Assembly (NCBI GenBank): GCA_001438605.1
Contig: LIDE01000003.1
Coordinates: 26,001 to 90,000 of the forward strand
Direction of reading: 5' to 3'
DNA: 64,000 bases
DNA from: SAR92 bacterium BACL16 MAG-120619-bin48
GTDB taxonomy: Bacteria > Pseudomonadota > Gammaproteobacteria > Pseudomonadales > Porticoccaceae
Shown here: positions 57,899-64,000 of the stretch, in pieces
Position numbering within the stretch: the first letter of the stretch is position 1
Layout of the letters: each line of letters starts with the position of its first letter
Position numbers and translations under genes: made by a program
Notes under the pieces: model-generated
Databases searched by the model: none
What the model was told of the DNA's origin: nothing
What the model saw: the letters and a program-made list of their open reading frames with translations, nothing else

Positions 57899-58579
57899 AT
57901 GGCTTTTAACAACGCAATATCGAATATATTTGGCGTATCGCCGATTAGACCTCTGCAAAATCACATGTCGGAAGTGATTAAGTGCGTATCACTTCTAGAA
58001 ATGTTTTTTAGCGCAACCTTTGATGATAACTGGGACGCAGCAGACGCTTTGTTTGACGAAATAAAGGTCAGCGAACAGCTCGCCGACGATCTCAAGAAAG
58101 AGTTTCGTATACACATGCCAAAAAGCCTGTTTATGCCTGTATCGCGAGGCGATTTGCTGAGCATTCTCAGCCAGCAAGACACCATTGCCAACCTCACTAA
58201 AGACATCTGTGGCATTATTCTTGGCCGCAAGATGGCGATTCCAAAACAACTCCACTCAGATTTTCTCGCCTTTGCCCAGGGCGCAACGGAAACCTGTGTA
58301 AAAGCACAAAAAGCTATTAACGAACTCGACGAACTCCTCGAAACGGGCTTCGCAGGCGCAGAAGTAAAGTTTGTACAAAAGTTGATTACTGAACTCGCCG
58401 CTCAAGAGCAGAAAGTGGACAAGAAAGAGCGCAAGTTGCGCAAAAAGCTCTTTAACATCGAAGCCGACCTACAGCCGGTTAACGTGATGTTTATGTATAA
58501 CACCATCGATCAAATAGGTGAGCTAGCAGATACCGCCGAACAAATTGGCAATCACGTCGAATTACTCTTGGCCAAATAA
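57899..58579 (+). CDS. DUF47 (TIGR00153-type) PhoU-like protein
   Basis: A 226-residue helical protein of the DUF47 family, distantly related to PhoU. It starts MAFNNAISNIFGVSPIRPLQ and shows HMSEVIKCVSLLEMFFSATF, HMPKSLFMPVSRGDLLSILS, DKKERKLRKKLFNIEADLQP and a DTAEQIGNHVELLLAK end. Such proteins are nearly always paired with a PiT phosphate transporter and may control it; here the transporter gene begins 34 bp downstream. A GAGAAGGAAAG ribosome region precedes the ATG. Confidence 0.92.
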   Translation: MAFNNAISNIFGVSPIRPLQNHMSEVIKCVSLLEMFFSATFDDNWDAADALFDEIKVSEQLADDLKKEFRIHMPKSLFMPVSRGDLLSILSQQDTIANLTKDICGIILGRKMAIPKQLHSDFLAFAQGATETCVKAQKAINELDELLETGFAGAEVKFVQKLITELAAQEQKVDKKERKLRKKLFNIEADLQPVNVMFMYNTIDQIGELADTAEQIGNHVELLLAK

Positions 58580-58612
58580 CTGCTCAACGATAATTACTAG
58601 CGGAAAAGTTTT

Positions 58613-59890
58613 ATGGAATTTTTTACCGAATACGGTGCAATTTTAGTCTTACTCGCAGCCTGTTTTGGGTTTTTCATGGCATGGGGCGTTGGCGCCAATG
58701 ACGTGGCTAACGCAATGGGCACCTCGGTTGGCTCTAAAGCGCTGACCGTAAAGCAGGCAATCTTTATTGCGATGATCTTTGAATTTGCCGGCGCCTATTT
58801 GGCAGGCGGCGAAGTGACATCCACCATACGCAAAGGCATTGTTGATTCCGCCATATTTATGGATCGCCCAGAAGACCTAGTTTTTGGCATGCTCTCAGCA
58901 CTGCTCGCCGCAGGCATCTGGCTGATGATCGCCAGCTTTATGGGCTGGCCAGTCTCTACCACCCACTCCATCGTGGGCGCTATTGTCGGCTTTGCCGCTG
59001 TGGGCGTGTCCATGGACGCCGTGAATTGGGGGAAAGTAGGCACTATTGTTGCCAGCTGGGTCGTCTCGCCGGTCATGGCCGGAACCATTTCGTTTGCGCT
59101 CTTCCGCAGTGTGCAACACTTAATATTGCAGCAAGATGACCCATTCACGAGGGCGAAACGATTTATTCCGATCTACATGTTCTTCGTCGGATTTTTGATC
59201 GCCATGGTAACCCTGCTAAAAGGCCTGAAGCATGTATTTGAGGATGCAGGCATGGCTTTAACCTTTTTCGACAGTGCGCTGATCGCCACCGTCGTGGGTA
59301 TTCTGGTCGCACTATTGGGCGGCTACTTACTGACTAGAATAAAGCGCGATATCTCTTTGGAAGCGGATAATCGCTTTGCCAACGTTGAACGCGTGTTCGC
59401 CGTGTTAATGATTTTTACTGCCTGTAGTATGGCATTTGCTCACGGCTCGAACGACGTTGCTAACGCAGTCGGCCCTCTCGCCGCGGTGGTGAGTATCGTC
59501 AATTCCGGCGGTAACATTAGCGCCAAAGCGATTATGCCAGATTGGATTTTACTGCTGGGCGGCGCGGGTATTGTGGTTGGTTTGGCGACCTATGGCTTTA
59601 AAGTGATGGGCACCATTGGCCGCAAGATCACTGAACTCACGCCCAGCCGAGGTTTTGCCGCTGAGTTAGGCGCTGCGGCGACAGTGGTCATCGCCTCGGG
59701 CACCGGTCTGCCAATTTCGACGACCCACACACTTGTGGGTGCTGTTTTAGGCGTTGGTTTAGCGCGCGGGATTGGCGCGCTGAACTTGCAAGTCGTCGGC
59801 TCAATCTTCCTCTCTTGGCTGGTGACGCTTCCGGCCGGCGCAGGCCTCTGTATTGTGTTTTTCTATATGTTTAAAGCGTTCTTCGTGTAA
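58613..59890 (+). CDS. PiT family inorganic phosphate transporter
   Basis: A 425-residue inner-membrane symporter for phosphate (as metal-phosphate) with about ten membrane helices. Both PiT signature repeats are present: FMAWGVGANDVANAMGTSVG near residue 25 and FAHGSNDVANAVGPLAAVVS near residue 280. The matching GWPVSTTHSIVGAIVGFA and GLPISTTHTLVGAVLGVG motifs are also there. It is cotranscribed with the upstream DUF47 gene. A weak hairpin (59928-59945) separates it from the convergent ACT-domain gene. Confidence 0.95.
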   Translation: MEFFTEYGAILVLLAACFGFFMAWGVGANDVANAMGTSVGSKALTVKQAIFIAMIFEFAGAYLAGGEVTSTIRKGIVDSAIFMDRPEDLVFGMLSALLAAGIWLMIASFMGWPVSTTHSIVGAIVGFAAVGVSMDAVNWGKVGTIVASWVVSPVMAGTISFALFRSVQHLILQQDDPFTRAKRFIPIYMFFVGFLIAMVTLLKGLKHVFEDAGMALTFFDSALIATVVGILVALLGGYLLTRIKRDISLEADNRFANVERVFAVLMIFTACSMAFAHGSNDVANAVGPLAAVVSIVNSGGNISAKAIMPDWILLLGGAGIVVGLATYGFKVMGTIGRKITELTPSRGFAAELGAAATVVIASGTGLPISTTHTLVGAVLGVGLARGIGALNLQVVGSIFLSWLVTLPAGAGLCIVFFYMFKAFFV

Positions 59891-59945
59891 AAAATGTAAT
59901 AAGAGAGGCCCTAAAAAGAACGGTCAACAAGGCAACGGAATGCCT

Positions 59946-60341
59946 TTACAGCGGTGATTCAAGCAGCGCCAGCGCTCGCGACGCCTCAGCCACAGAAACA
60001 AAAATATGGTCGTGAAAATAGCCCGCGACCATATTTGCACTTATTCCATGCTGCGCTAGCTTGGTTGATACCGCCGCAGTCAGTCCCACCGCCGCCAAAC
60101 TTGAGTGCACATTGAGCGTTATGCATTTAAAGCTGCCTTGGTAGGCGAAGCGCTGAGCGTCTGCATACTTCTGTGTAACCACCAGCGTCAAACCTTCCGC
60201 TTCCATAACAGCCGCAATGGGACTAGCCTCAGCAAAATCTCCGTAGCGCGCGTGCTCGAATGTGCAAAAAACATAGTCATCCGGCGCGAGGCTCGGAGAC
60301 AAATTTGCCACGAGGGTATTGAGATCGATCTCACCAGACAA
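59946..60341 (-). CDS. ACT domain protein (DUF2241 type)
   Basis: A 131-residue cytoplasmic protein built of two ACT-like halves. After LSGEIDLNTLVANLSPSLAP it shows DDYVFCTFEHARYGD, EAEGLTLVVTQKYADAQRF and a second half FKCITLNVHSSLAAVGLTAA, ANMVAGYFHDHIFVSV. The start is TTG 60341, with AGGA eight bases upstream; this removes an unrelated 51-codon in-frame leader that overlaps the small membrane-protein gene. The site AGGA lies inside the last codons of that gene, so translation may be coupled. Ligand and role are unknown. Confidence 0.85.
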   Translation of the reverse strand: MSGEIDLNTLVANLSPSLAPDDYVFCTFEHARYGDFAEASPIAAVMEAEGLTLVVTQKYADAQRFAYQGSFKCITLNVHSSLAAVGLTAAVSTKLAQHGISANMVAGYFHDHIFVSVAEASRALALLESPL

Positions 60342-60345
60342 TGAT

Positions 60346-60516
60346 TTATTCCTGTTTTTTAGGTTTGCAGAAAAAGACAAAAGGCAGCGCAAACGGGCCA
60401 AGCAACACGCCCATCCAACCCCAGAAGCGAGCGTCGCCACCGCGCTCTTTAGCAATTTGATAGCAGATAAAAATTGAAAGGATATTGAGCGCAATCCACC
60501 CGTAGGCTGTTAGCAT
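60346..60516 (-). CDS. Small membrane protein, 56 residues
   Basis: A 56-codon gene read from ATG 60516: MLTAYGWIALNILSIFICYQ, then IAKERGGDARFWGWMGVLLG and PFALPFVFFCKPKKQE. It has two hydrophobic helices (about residues 4-22 and 32-50) joined by a charged loop with RGGDARFWGW, and a basic Lys-Pro tail. This is ordinary small membrane-protein design, and the hydrophobic pattern is much better than in the overlapping frames. Its stop is four bases before the ACT gene's TTG. I do not recognise a named family; similar short proteins are common but uncharacterised. Confidence 0.75.
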   Translation of the reverse strand: MLTAYGWIALNILSIFICYQIAKERGGDARFWGWMGVLLGPFALPFVFFCKPKKQE

Positions 60517-60601
60517 GATCTGAGACTCTCTTACTAAAGTGAATACTCACTAATGTTCTGAATTGTCGCTAGCATGCCTGATTGCGCAGCGTAAGTCACC
60601 G

Positions 60602-60895
60602 CTACTCGATATTCTGCGAGGTACTCTGCTCTGCGGTAAGACACTCTCTGAGCTCTTTATCAAAACTGGGGTCATGATGACTAATCCACTTCAACAGCAT
60701 GGCCGCGTGCTGTTTTTCTTCATCGCGATTATGTTTCAGGATCGTTCTTAAATTAGGGTCAACACAGGCGTTGATGCGCTGATTGTAGTAGTCGACAGCC
60801 TCCAACTCCTCTATCAACGAAGCGATAGCGCGGTGCATGTCTTTCGTTTCTTTGGCGAGCTTCTTCTCTGGCTTGCAGCAACCTTCATTGGTCAT
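60602..60895 (-). CDS. Encapsulated-ferritin (EncFtn)-like protein
   Basis: A 97-residue two-helix ferritin-like protein. HRAIASLIEELEAVDYYNQR and RTILKHNRDEEKQHAAMLLK match the EncFtn family, with metal ligands Glu30, Glu60 and His63 equivalent to the two-subunit ferroxidase site (equivalence from memory of the Rhodospirillum protein). An AAGGAG site lies eight bases before ATG 60895. Unusually, there is no C-terminal extension resembling an encapsulin-loading peptide (it ends LTAEQSTSQNIE), no encapsulin shell gene in the window, and an N-terminal Cys-Cys (EGCCKPEKK). A free iron-oxidising or storage role is an inference. Confidence 0.82.
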   Translation of the reverse strand: MTNEGCCKPEKKLAKETKDMHRAIASLIEELEAVDYYNQRINACVDPNLRTILKHNRDEEKQHAAMLLKWISHHDPSFDKELRECLTAEQSTSQNIE

Positions 60896-60997
60896 GGTGA
60901 CAACTCCTTTTAACCGAGTATGCGAAACAGTGGCTCTTGCAGGAATAACTTTAGACTAGAGTTTCGCTAATCGTTCAATAAGGCACCACATTCTCAC

Positions 60998-61288
60998 TCA
61001 ATTCTTTTTAAAGGCCCCCGATGTCCACAGATTTGAGGCACCTGATGCATCAGCGTTGAGGACACTCTTATCTGAAAATGTCTTGATATAGAGCGCCTCG
61101 ACCTTCTCGCGCGCCCAGGCTGTTTTGCGCAAGAATTTCAAGCTCGACTTCACCGAGGGGTCGCTTTTAAAACAATTGATGGCAATTTTTGCACCGAGAG
61201 CATCCCAGCCGTAATGATCAGCCAATTGAGTGACAACCTGCTCAAGGGTAATGCCGTGCAGCGGATTTTTGACTTGTGACTGACTCAT
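60998..61288 (-). CDS. VF530 family DNA-binding protein
   Basis: A 96-residue protein whose core [20 protein letters not shown], then [20 protein letters not shown] and [20 protein letters not shown] is the VF530 (DUF2132) domain. This compact helical fold is known from a Vibrio structure and proposed to bind DNA. A C-terminal tail of ~25 residues is poorly conserved in appearance. Its start overlaps the YkgJ-type gene's stop by one base. The cellular role is unknown. Confidence 0.87.
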   Translation of the reverse strand: MSQSQVKNPLHGITLEQVVTQLADHYGWDALGAKIAINCFKSDPSVKSSLKFLRKTAWAREKVEALYIKTFSDKSVLNADASGASNLWTSGAFKKN

Positions 61289-61608
61289 TAGACCGGTACC
61301 TCGGTAAACTCTTCTCTGCGCATCGTAGCCGCTCGCTCAACGGTGCATTCATAAGATCCCGTGGCAAAGTCGCGACAGATCCACGGTCTATTTTCGTAAA
61401 TGGTACAGAGCATGGTAGAGCGATCGAGCGCCGAGCACCAGCCATCGTCGAGACGCAACATGGTTTCAGCACCCCAGCGATCCGTCTTGATATGCCGGGC
61501 GGGCACACCGGTATCGCTGATCAGCATCACTTCAAGGCGACAACAACAGGCATGGCACGTCGTGCAACTGATGGTTGGGTCAACAATTTCTATAAATTGA
61601 AGACTCAT
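61288..61608 (-). CDS. YkgJ family cysteine cluster protein
   Basis: A 106-residue protein with the zinc/iron-binding cysteine cluster of the YkgJ (CxxCxxCC) family. [15 protein letters not shown] is near the N-terminus, [24 protein letters not shown] in the C-terminal half and a final Cys in GSYECTVER. The family's [10 protein letters not shown] sequence is well preserved. The start is taken at ATG 61608 ([11 protein letters not shown]); a TTG four codons earlier is possible, and neither has a clear ribosome site. Function is unproven; the metal may be Fe-S or zinc. Confidence 0.87.
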   Translation of the reverse strand: MSLQFIEIVDPTISCTTCHACCCRLEVMLISDTGVPARHIKTDRWGAETMLRLDDGWCSALDRSTMLCTIYENRPWICRDFATGSYECTVERAATMRREEFTEVPV

Positions 61609-61620
61609 GCCGCGCGACAA

Positions 61621-61935
61621 TTACGCAAAATAAGAGCACACATAGTTGGTAATTTGATGCACTTTTAAGCTGAATTTAGCCTGAGCGGGCACTTCGAAGG
61701 CCATGCCCCCGCGAAAGTCTTGCCATGCGTCTGCGCCGGGTAGCAATACCGCTAATTCGCCCGATGTGATCTCCATAAGCTCTCTCACAGCGGTGCCAAA
61801 CTCATACTCGCCGGGCAACATAACACCCAAGGTTTTTTTGCTGCCATCGGCAAAGATAATTGTGCGGCTGGTTACCTGACCGTCAAAATAAACATTGGCT
61901 TCGGCACTAACGGTAACGTTCGAAAAGTCAGACAT
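61621..61935 (-). CDS. ppnP: Pyrimidine/purine nucleoside phosphorylase PpnP
   Basis: A 104-residue cupin-like enzyme that phosphorolyses several nucleosides to the base and ribose 1-phosphate. The sequence has FSNVTVSAEANVYFDGQVTS, KTLGVMLPGEYEFGT, EITSGELAVLLPGADAW and VPAQAKFSLKV. Length and motifs match E. coli PpnP (formerly YaiE). The start ATG has AAGG upstream. It ends 12 bp before the YkgJ-type gene start, so ppnP, the YkgJ gene and the VF530 gene look like one operon. Confidence 0.92.
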   Translation of the reverse strand: MSDFSNVTVSAEANVYFDGQVTSRTIIFADGSKKTLGVMLPGEYEFGTAVRELMEITSGELAVLLPGADAWQDFRGGMAFEVPAQAKFSLKVHQITNYVCSYFA

Positions 61936-62230
61936 AGCGTTTAAAACCTTTTAAAGAGGGTAATATTTAAGGGTAATTACAAAAACCTTGCGGCGGCACA
62001 TCAATCTGAACTTGCTCGATAAGTTTTAGAGGCAACAGGGCCGAGAAGGGCGGCAATAGTATCACTATCAAAGAGGACTTTTAAGCACTGCACTAGGGAT
62101 AGTTTGCTGGTTGGCTTGGCCGGCGCGGTGGATTTGTAGGAAATGCAGACTGAGAGGAGAAGCCATTAAATACTGGCCCGATAAGCAGCGGCACAACTCA
62201 GCATAGAGATAATTAAAAAAGGGATAACTA
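61936..62230. other. Gene-free stretch
   Basis: About 300 bp between ppnP and the terminator of the Pmp3-type gene. It must contain the ppnP operon promoter at its left end. I see no ORF with a ribosome site, no strong hairpin and no repeat in the rest. Confidence 0.6.
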
Positions 62231-62272
62231 AAAAAAGCCAGAGGGAGCGTAAAACGCCATTTCTCTGGCTTT
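62231..62272 (-). terminator. Terminator of the Pmp3-type gene
   Basis: AAAGCCAGAG (62234-62243) and CTCTGGCTTT (62263-62272) form a perfect ten-pair stem. The loop contains a second small GCGT/ACGC pairing. On the minus strand a run of T residues follows (complement of the A-run from 62231). It lies 44 bp past the stop at 62316. Confidence 0.85.
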
Positions 62273-62315
62273 GCTTGTTTTAACTACCGTTGGCCGCTGA
62301 GCCAACACTGACACT

Positions 62316-62474
62316 CTATTTCAGTGTTAACCAAAGCGCATGAATGATACCTGGAACAAAAAATACAAAACACAGCAAAATATTAATAACCAAGTCTTTC
62401 CCTGCGCCTTTTTCAATAAACACTGCCACGGGTGGTAGGAAAATGGCTAACAACACTTGAATAATTTTATTCAT
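62316..62474 (-). CDS. YqaE/Pmp3 family membrane protein
   Basis: A 52-residue protein from ATG 62474: MNKIIQVLLAIFLPPVAVFI, EKGAGKDLVINILLCFVFFV, PGIIHALWLTLK. This is the full Pmp3/YqaE domain, two membrane helices with the FLPPVAVF and PGIIHALW hallmarks. Members in yeast and plants affect membrane potential under salt stress; the bacterial role is unknown. AGGGAG lies eight bases before the start and a terminator follows, so it is probably monocistronic. Confidence 0.92.
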   Translation of the reverse strand: MNKIIQVLLAIFLPPVAVFIEKGAGKDLVINILLCFVFFVPGIIHALWLTLK

Positions 62475-62585
62475 ACTGATGACTCCCTGTAGTGATATAA
62501 AAGCGAATTTTCTCGCTTGCTCGTTTCAACCCTGTAACACCGTTGCCCTAAAAACTGCGTAATAACTTTGCAGCAGCGGTATGGA

Positions 62586-62996
62586 CTAATTTCGTGCCTT
62601 TAACAAATCGCGAATTTCAGCCAACAGCAGTTCCTCTTTGGAGGGCTCTGCAGGCGCTGGAGGTACAGCAACCGCTTCTTCTTTTTTCTTAAAGGAGTTG
62701 ATCGCCTTGACGGCTACAAAAATAGCGAAGGCAATGATCGTAAAATCGATCAGCGTTTGCACAAATTTACCATAGCTAATCACCACGGCAGGCGCGGCCC
62801 CAACGGCCTCTTTCAGCACAAAAGAGAGATCGGAGAAATCGACACCGCCGAGAAGAACCCCGATCGGCGGCATAATGACATCACCGACAAATGACGAGAC
62901 TATTTTGCCGAAGGCGGCACCAATAATAATACCCACGGCCATATCGACCACATTGCCTTTGACGGCAAATTCTTTAAATTCTGAAAAAACACTCAT
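62586..62996 (-). CDS. mscL: Large-conductance mechanosensitive channel
   Basis: An inner-membrane channel that releases solutes during hypo-osmotic shock. From ATG 62996: [40 protein letters not shown] (first helix, pore glycines), [11 protein letters not shown], a periplasmic loop, then [20 protein letters not shown] (second helix) and a charged C-terminal helix. The product is 136 residues, the same as E. coli MscL. A longer 23-codon leader in frame is not part of the family. AAGGGAA lies upstream as ribosome site. Confidence 0.95.
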   Translation of the reverse strand: MSVFSEFKEFAVKGNVVDMAVGIIIGAAFGKIVSSFVGDVIMPPIGVLLGGVDFSDLSFVLKEAVGAAPAVVISYGKFVQTLIDFTIIAFAIFVAVKAINSFKKKEEAVAVPPAPAEPSKEELLLAEIRDLLKARN

Positions 62997-63230
62997 ATAT
63001 TTTTCCCTTGTTGCCAGTCTGGTTGGAGGCAGGCGAACAGCAGGTAACGCACGACAGATATACAAATAAGTGTTTTATGCTTCATTCGCCAAACCGCTCT
63101 CCACAAGAAAATTATCTCGCAGATTGGAATAAACGTAGACTAAAAATAAGACAGGGACAAAAAAACAACAGCACTGGCAAAGCGCCGCAAAGAACGGCGC
63201 GATTTATTTTATGACCCTTCGGTGCAGAGG

Positions 63231-63437
63231 CTATTTTCCCCGTGTTTCTTCGCGCTCTTCCTGGTAAACCTCATAGGGCTTTTTAGCTGCTGCCATACAG
63301 TCATCGTACTGAGAGTCGGGAACCTTCAAGCATTCAACTTCTTTGCCAGATTGCATAGTGTCGTAGAGCTCTTGGTTAGTGCAGCTAACAGCGAGAATAG
63401 ATAACAACAGCGCTGTCGCGGTGAATTTTTTTTGCAT
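63231..63437 (-). CDS. Small lipoprotein, 68 residues
   Basis: A short protein with a lipoprotein signal (MQKKFTATALLLSILAVSC; lipidated Cys at residue 19). The mature part has ~50 hydrophilic residues with two further Cys (VECLKVPDSQYDDCMAAAKK), which could form a disulfide in the periplasm, and a charged tail EVYQEEREETRGK. An AGGGT ribosome site precedes the ATG. I do not recognise a named family. It lies just downstream of the DUF4345 gene on the same strand. Confidence 0.78.
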   Translation of the reverse strand: MQKKFTATALLLSILAVSCTNQELYDTMQSGKEVECLKVPDSQYDDCMAAAKKPYEVYQEEREETRGK

Positions 63438-63474
63438 TTTACGTGACCCTTAATCATAAACGGTGGGAAGAATT

Positions 63475-63879
63475 TTAATGCTGTGTGGCAATTCGCCGAT
63501 ACTTGCAGAGCATAAATAAGCAAATTAATCCGATAATTACCTCACCAGCGGCAGCCTGAACGAGAGCTCCATGGGGCATACCGTCTGCGGCCATGCTCCA
63601 CAAACGACCCAAGCCATAAAACAGGTAAAGAATAGTCGCGACCACTGTCGCAGTGAATCTCAAGGCGTCATGGAACGCACCCGCAATAATTAGTGCCCCA
63701 AGACCCACGAGAGCGGCACCCGGTGCCCTCGTCTCACTTAACAAGCTATTATTGTCACCGAGCTGAATATCGCTTAGCGCGGCGAATTCAACGGGAACAA
63801 ATAAGTTCAACAACCCAATAATGATGCCGATCGAACCTGATAGTACTAAAATGCCCTTTAATGTCTTGGTGTTTTCCAT
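63475..63879 (-). CDS. DUF4345-type membrane protein
   Basis: A 134-residue integral membrane protein with four helices: residues about 8-29 (GILVLSGSIGIIIGLLNLFV), 54-69, 75-93 (TATVVATILYLFYGLGRLW) and 107-125. The loop after helix 1 and the SETRAPGAALVGLGALIIAG motif with Arg are typical of DUF4345. Function is unknown. It lies 37 bp upstream of the lipoprotein gene on the same strand and may be cotranscribed with it. Confidence 0.78.
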   Translation of the reverse strand: MENTKTLKGILVLSGSIGIIIGLLNLFVPVEFAALSDIQLGDNNSLLSETRAPGAALVGLGALIIAGAFHDALRFTATVVATILYLFYGLGRLWSMAADGMPHGALVQAAAGEVIIGLICLFMLCKYRRIATQH

Positions 63880-63946
63880 AACTGCTATCTTCCTCGATTC
63901 TGTTTTAGATCGTTGACTAACGGATAGCCGCTAATCTCTGTACTTG

Positions 63947-64000
63947 TTAATAATCCCAACTTTTATAGACGTCGTTGCTATTTTTCATATCCTCATACAG
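63947..64000 (-). CDS. Possible C-terminal end of a gene cut by the window edge
   Basis: Seventeen codons and a TAA on the minus strand read LYEDMKNSNDVYKSWDY before the stop. The residue mix looks like a real protein end, and the following 67 bp to the DUF4345 start suit an intergenic region. The stretch is too short for statistical support, and no family can be named. Confidence 0.35.
   Translation of the reverse strand: MYEDMKNSNDVYKSWDY

Noticed and set aside
59928..59945. Hairpin AAGGCA/TGCCTT between the PiT gene and the ACT gene as terminator
   Set aside because: Only six pairs and three following T residues; too weak to call.
63077..63214. Possible 45-codon plus-strand gene (MLHSPNRSPQENYLADWNKR start)
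   Set aside because: The residue mix is plausible, but there is no ribosome site, no recognised family, and a GCGCCG/CGGCGC hairpin lies within it (63182-63200); left as undecided and not annotated.

Overview
The window looks like chromosomal core-genome sequence of a marine-type gammaproteobacterium. Gene neighbourhoods resemble the Pseudomonas/Cellvibrionales side of the class: oxyR-recG, serA divergent from a D-2-hydroxyglutarate dehydrogenase, coaBC-algC-argB-slmA, pyrE-rph-yicC, gmk-rpoZ-spoT-ridA, ptsP-rppH and parE-yqiA-cpdA-yqiB-nudF-tolC. Genus assignment is inference only. Coding density is high, base composition is moderate, and I see no tRNA, rRNA, CRISPR array or intact insertion sequence.

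Layout. 1-5041: the 5' part of parE, then yqiA, cpdA, a DUF1249 gene and nudF on the minus strand, followed by tolC. 5056-8836: envelope sugar genes, namely waaA, a small sulfotransferase and two tandem paralogous glycosyltransferases. 8864-14534: ilvE, glnE and a GspE/PilB-type ATPase whose N-terminal domain is in another frame. 14731-18002: argA and ilvD. 18197-23310: a six-gene energy-transduction operon (DUF3450, TtpC-like ExbB, ExbB, ExbD, TonB, TPR protein). 23490-29485: folA, thyA, lgt, NRDE protein, ptsP, rppH. 29622-34651: HAD phosphatase, gcvH, DUF481 protein, srkA, arfB and small genes. 34648-37389: D-2-hydroxyglutarate dehydrogenase divergent from serA. 37664-39344: cold shock protein, rpmB-rpmG, radC. 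39426-44643: coaBC, algC, argB, slmA. 44693-47667: DUF4124 protein, pyrE, rph, yicC.

47668-50294 interrupts the usual yicC-gmk neighbourhood. It carries a short IS3-like remnant, the tail of a broken gene, a dense array of TGTCGA/TCGACA half-sites, a class II Fic AMP-transferase and an S1/P1-type nuclease. This is the clearest accessory segment. Core genes then resume: gmk, rpoZ, spoT, ridA, an epimerase, oxyR, recG, a DUF47 protein and a PiT phosphate transporter. From 59946 to the end lies a run of short minus-strand genes: ACT protein, a 56-residue membrane protein, an encapsulated-ferritin-like protein without a shell gene, VF530, YkgJ, ppnP, a Pmp3-type protein, mscL, a lipoprotein and a DUF4345 protein.

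The most promising leads are the Fic gene with its phased palindromic upstream array, an OxyR that keeps Cys199 but has Leu at 208 and a Cys at 213, the solitary EncFtn-like ferritin, the sulfotransferase/twin glycosyltransferase group beside waaA, and the frameshifted secretion-type ATPase. I found no convincing entirely new multi-gene system. All calls rest on reading the sequence and on family knowledge; no database search was run.
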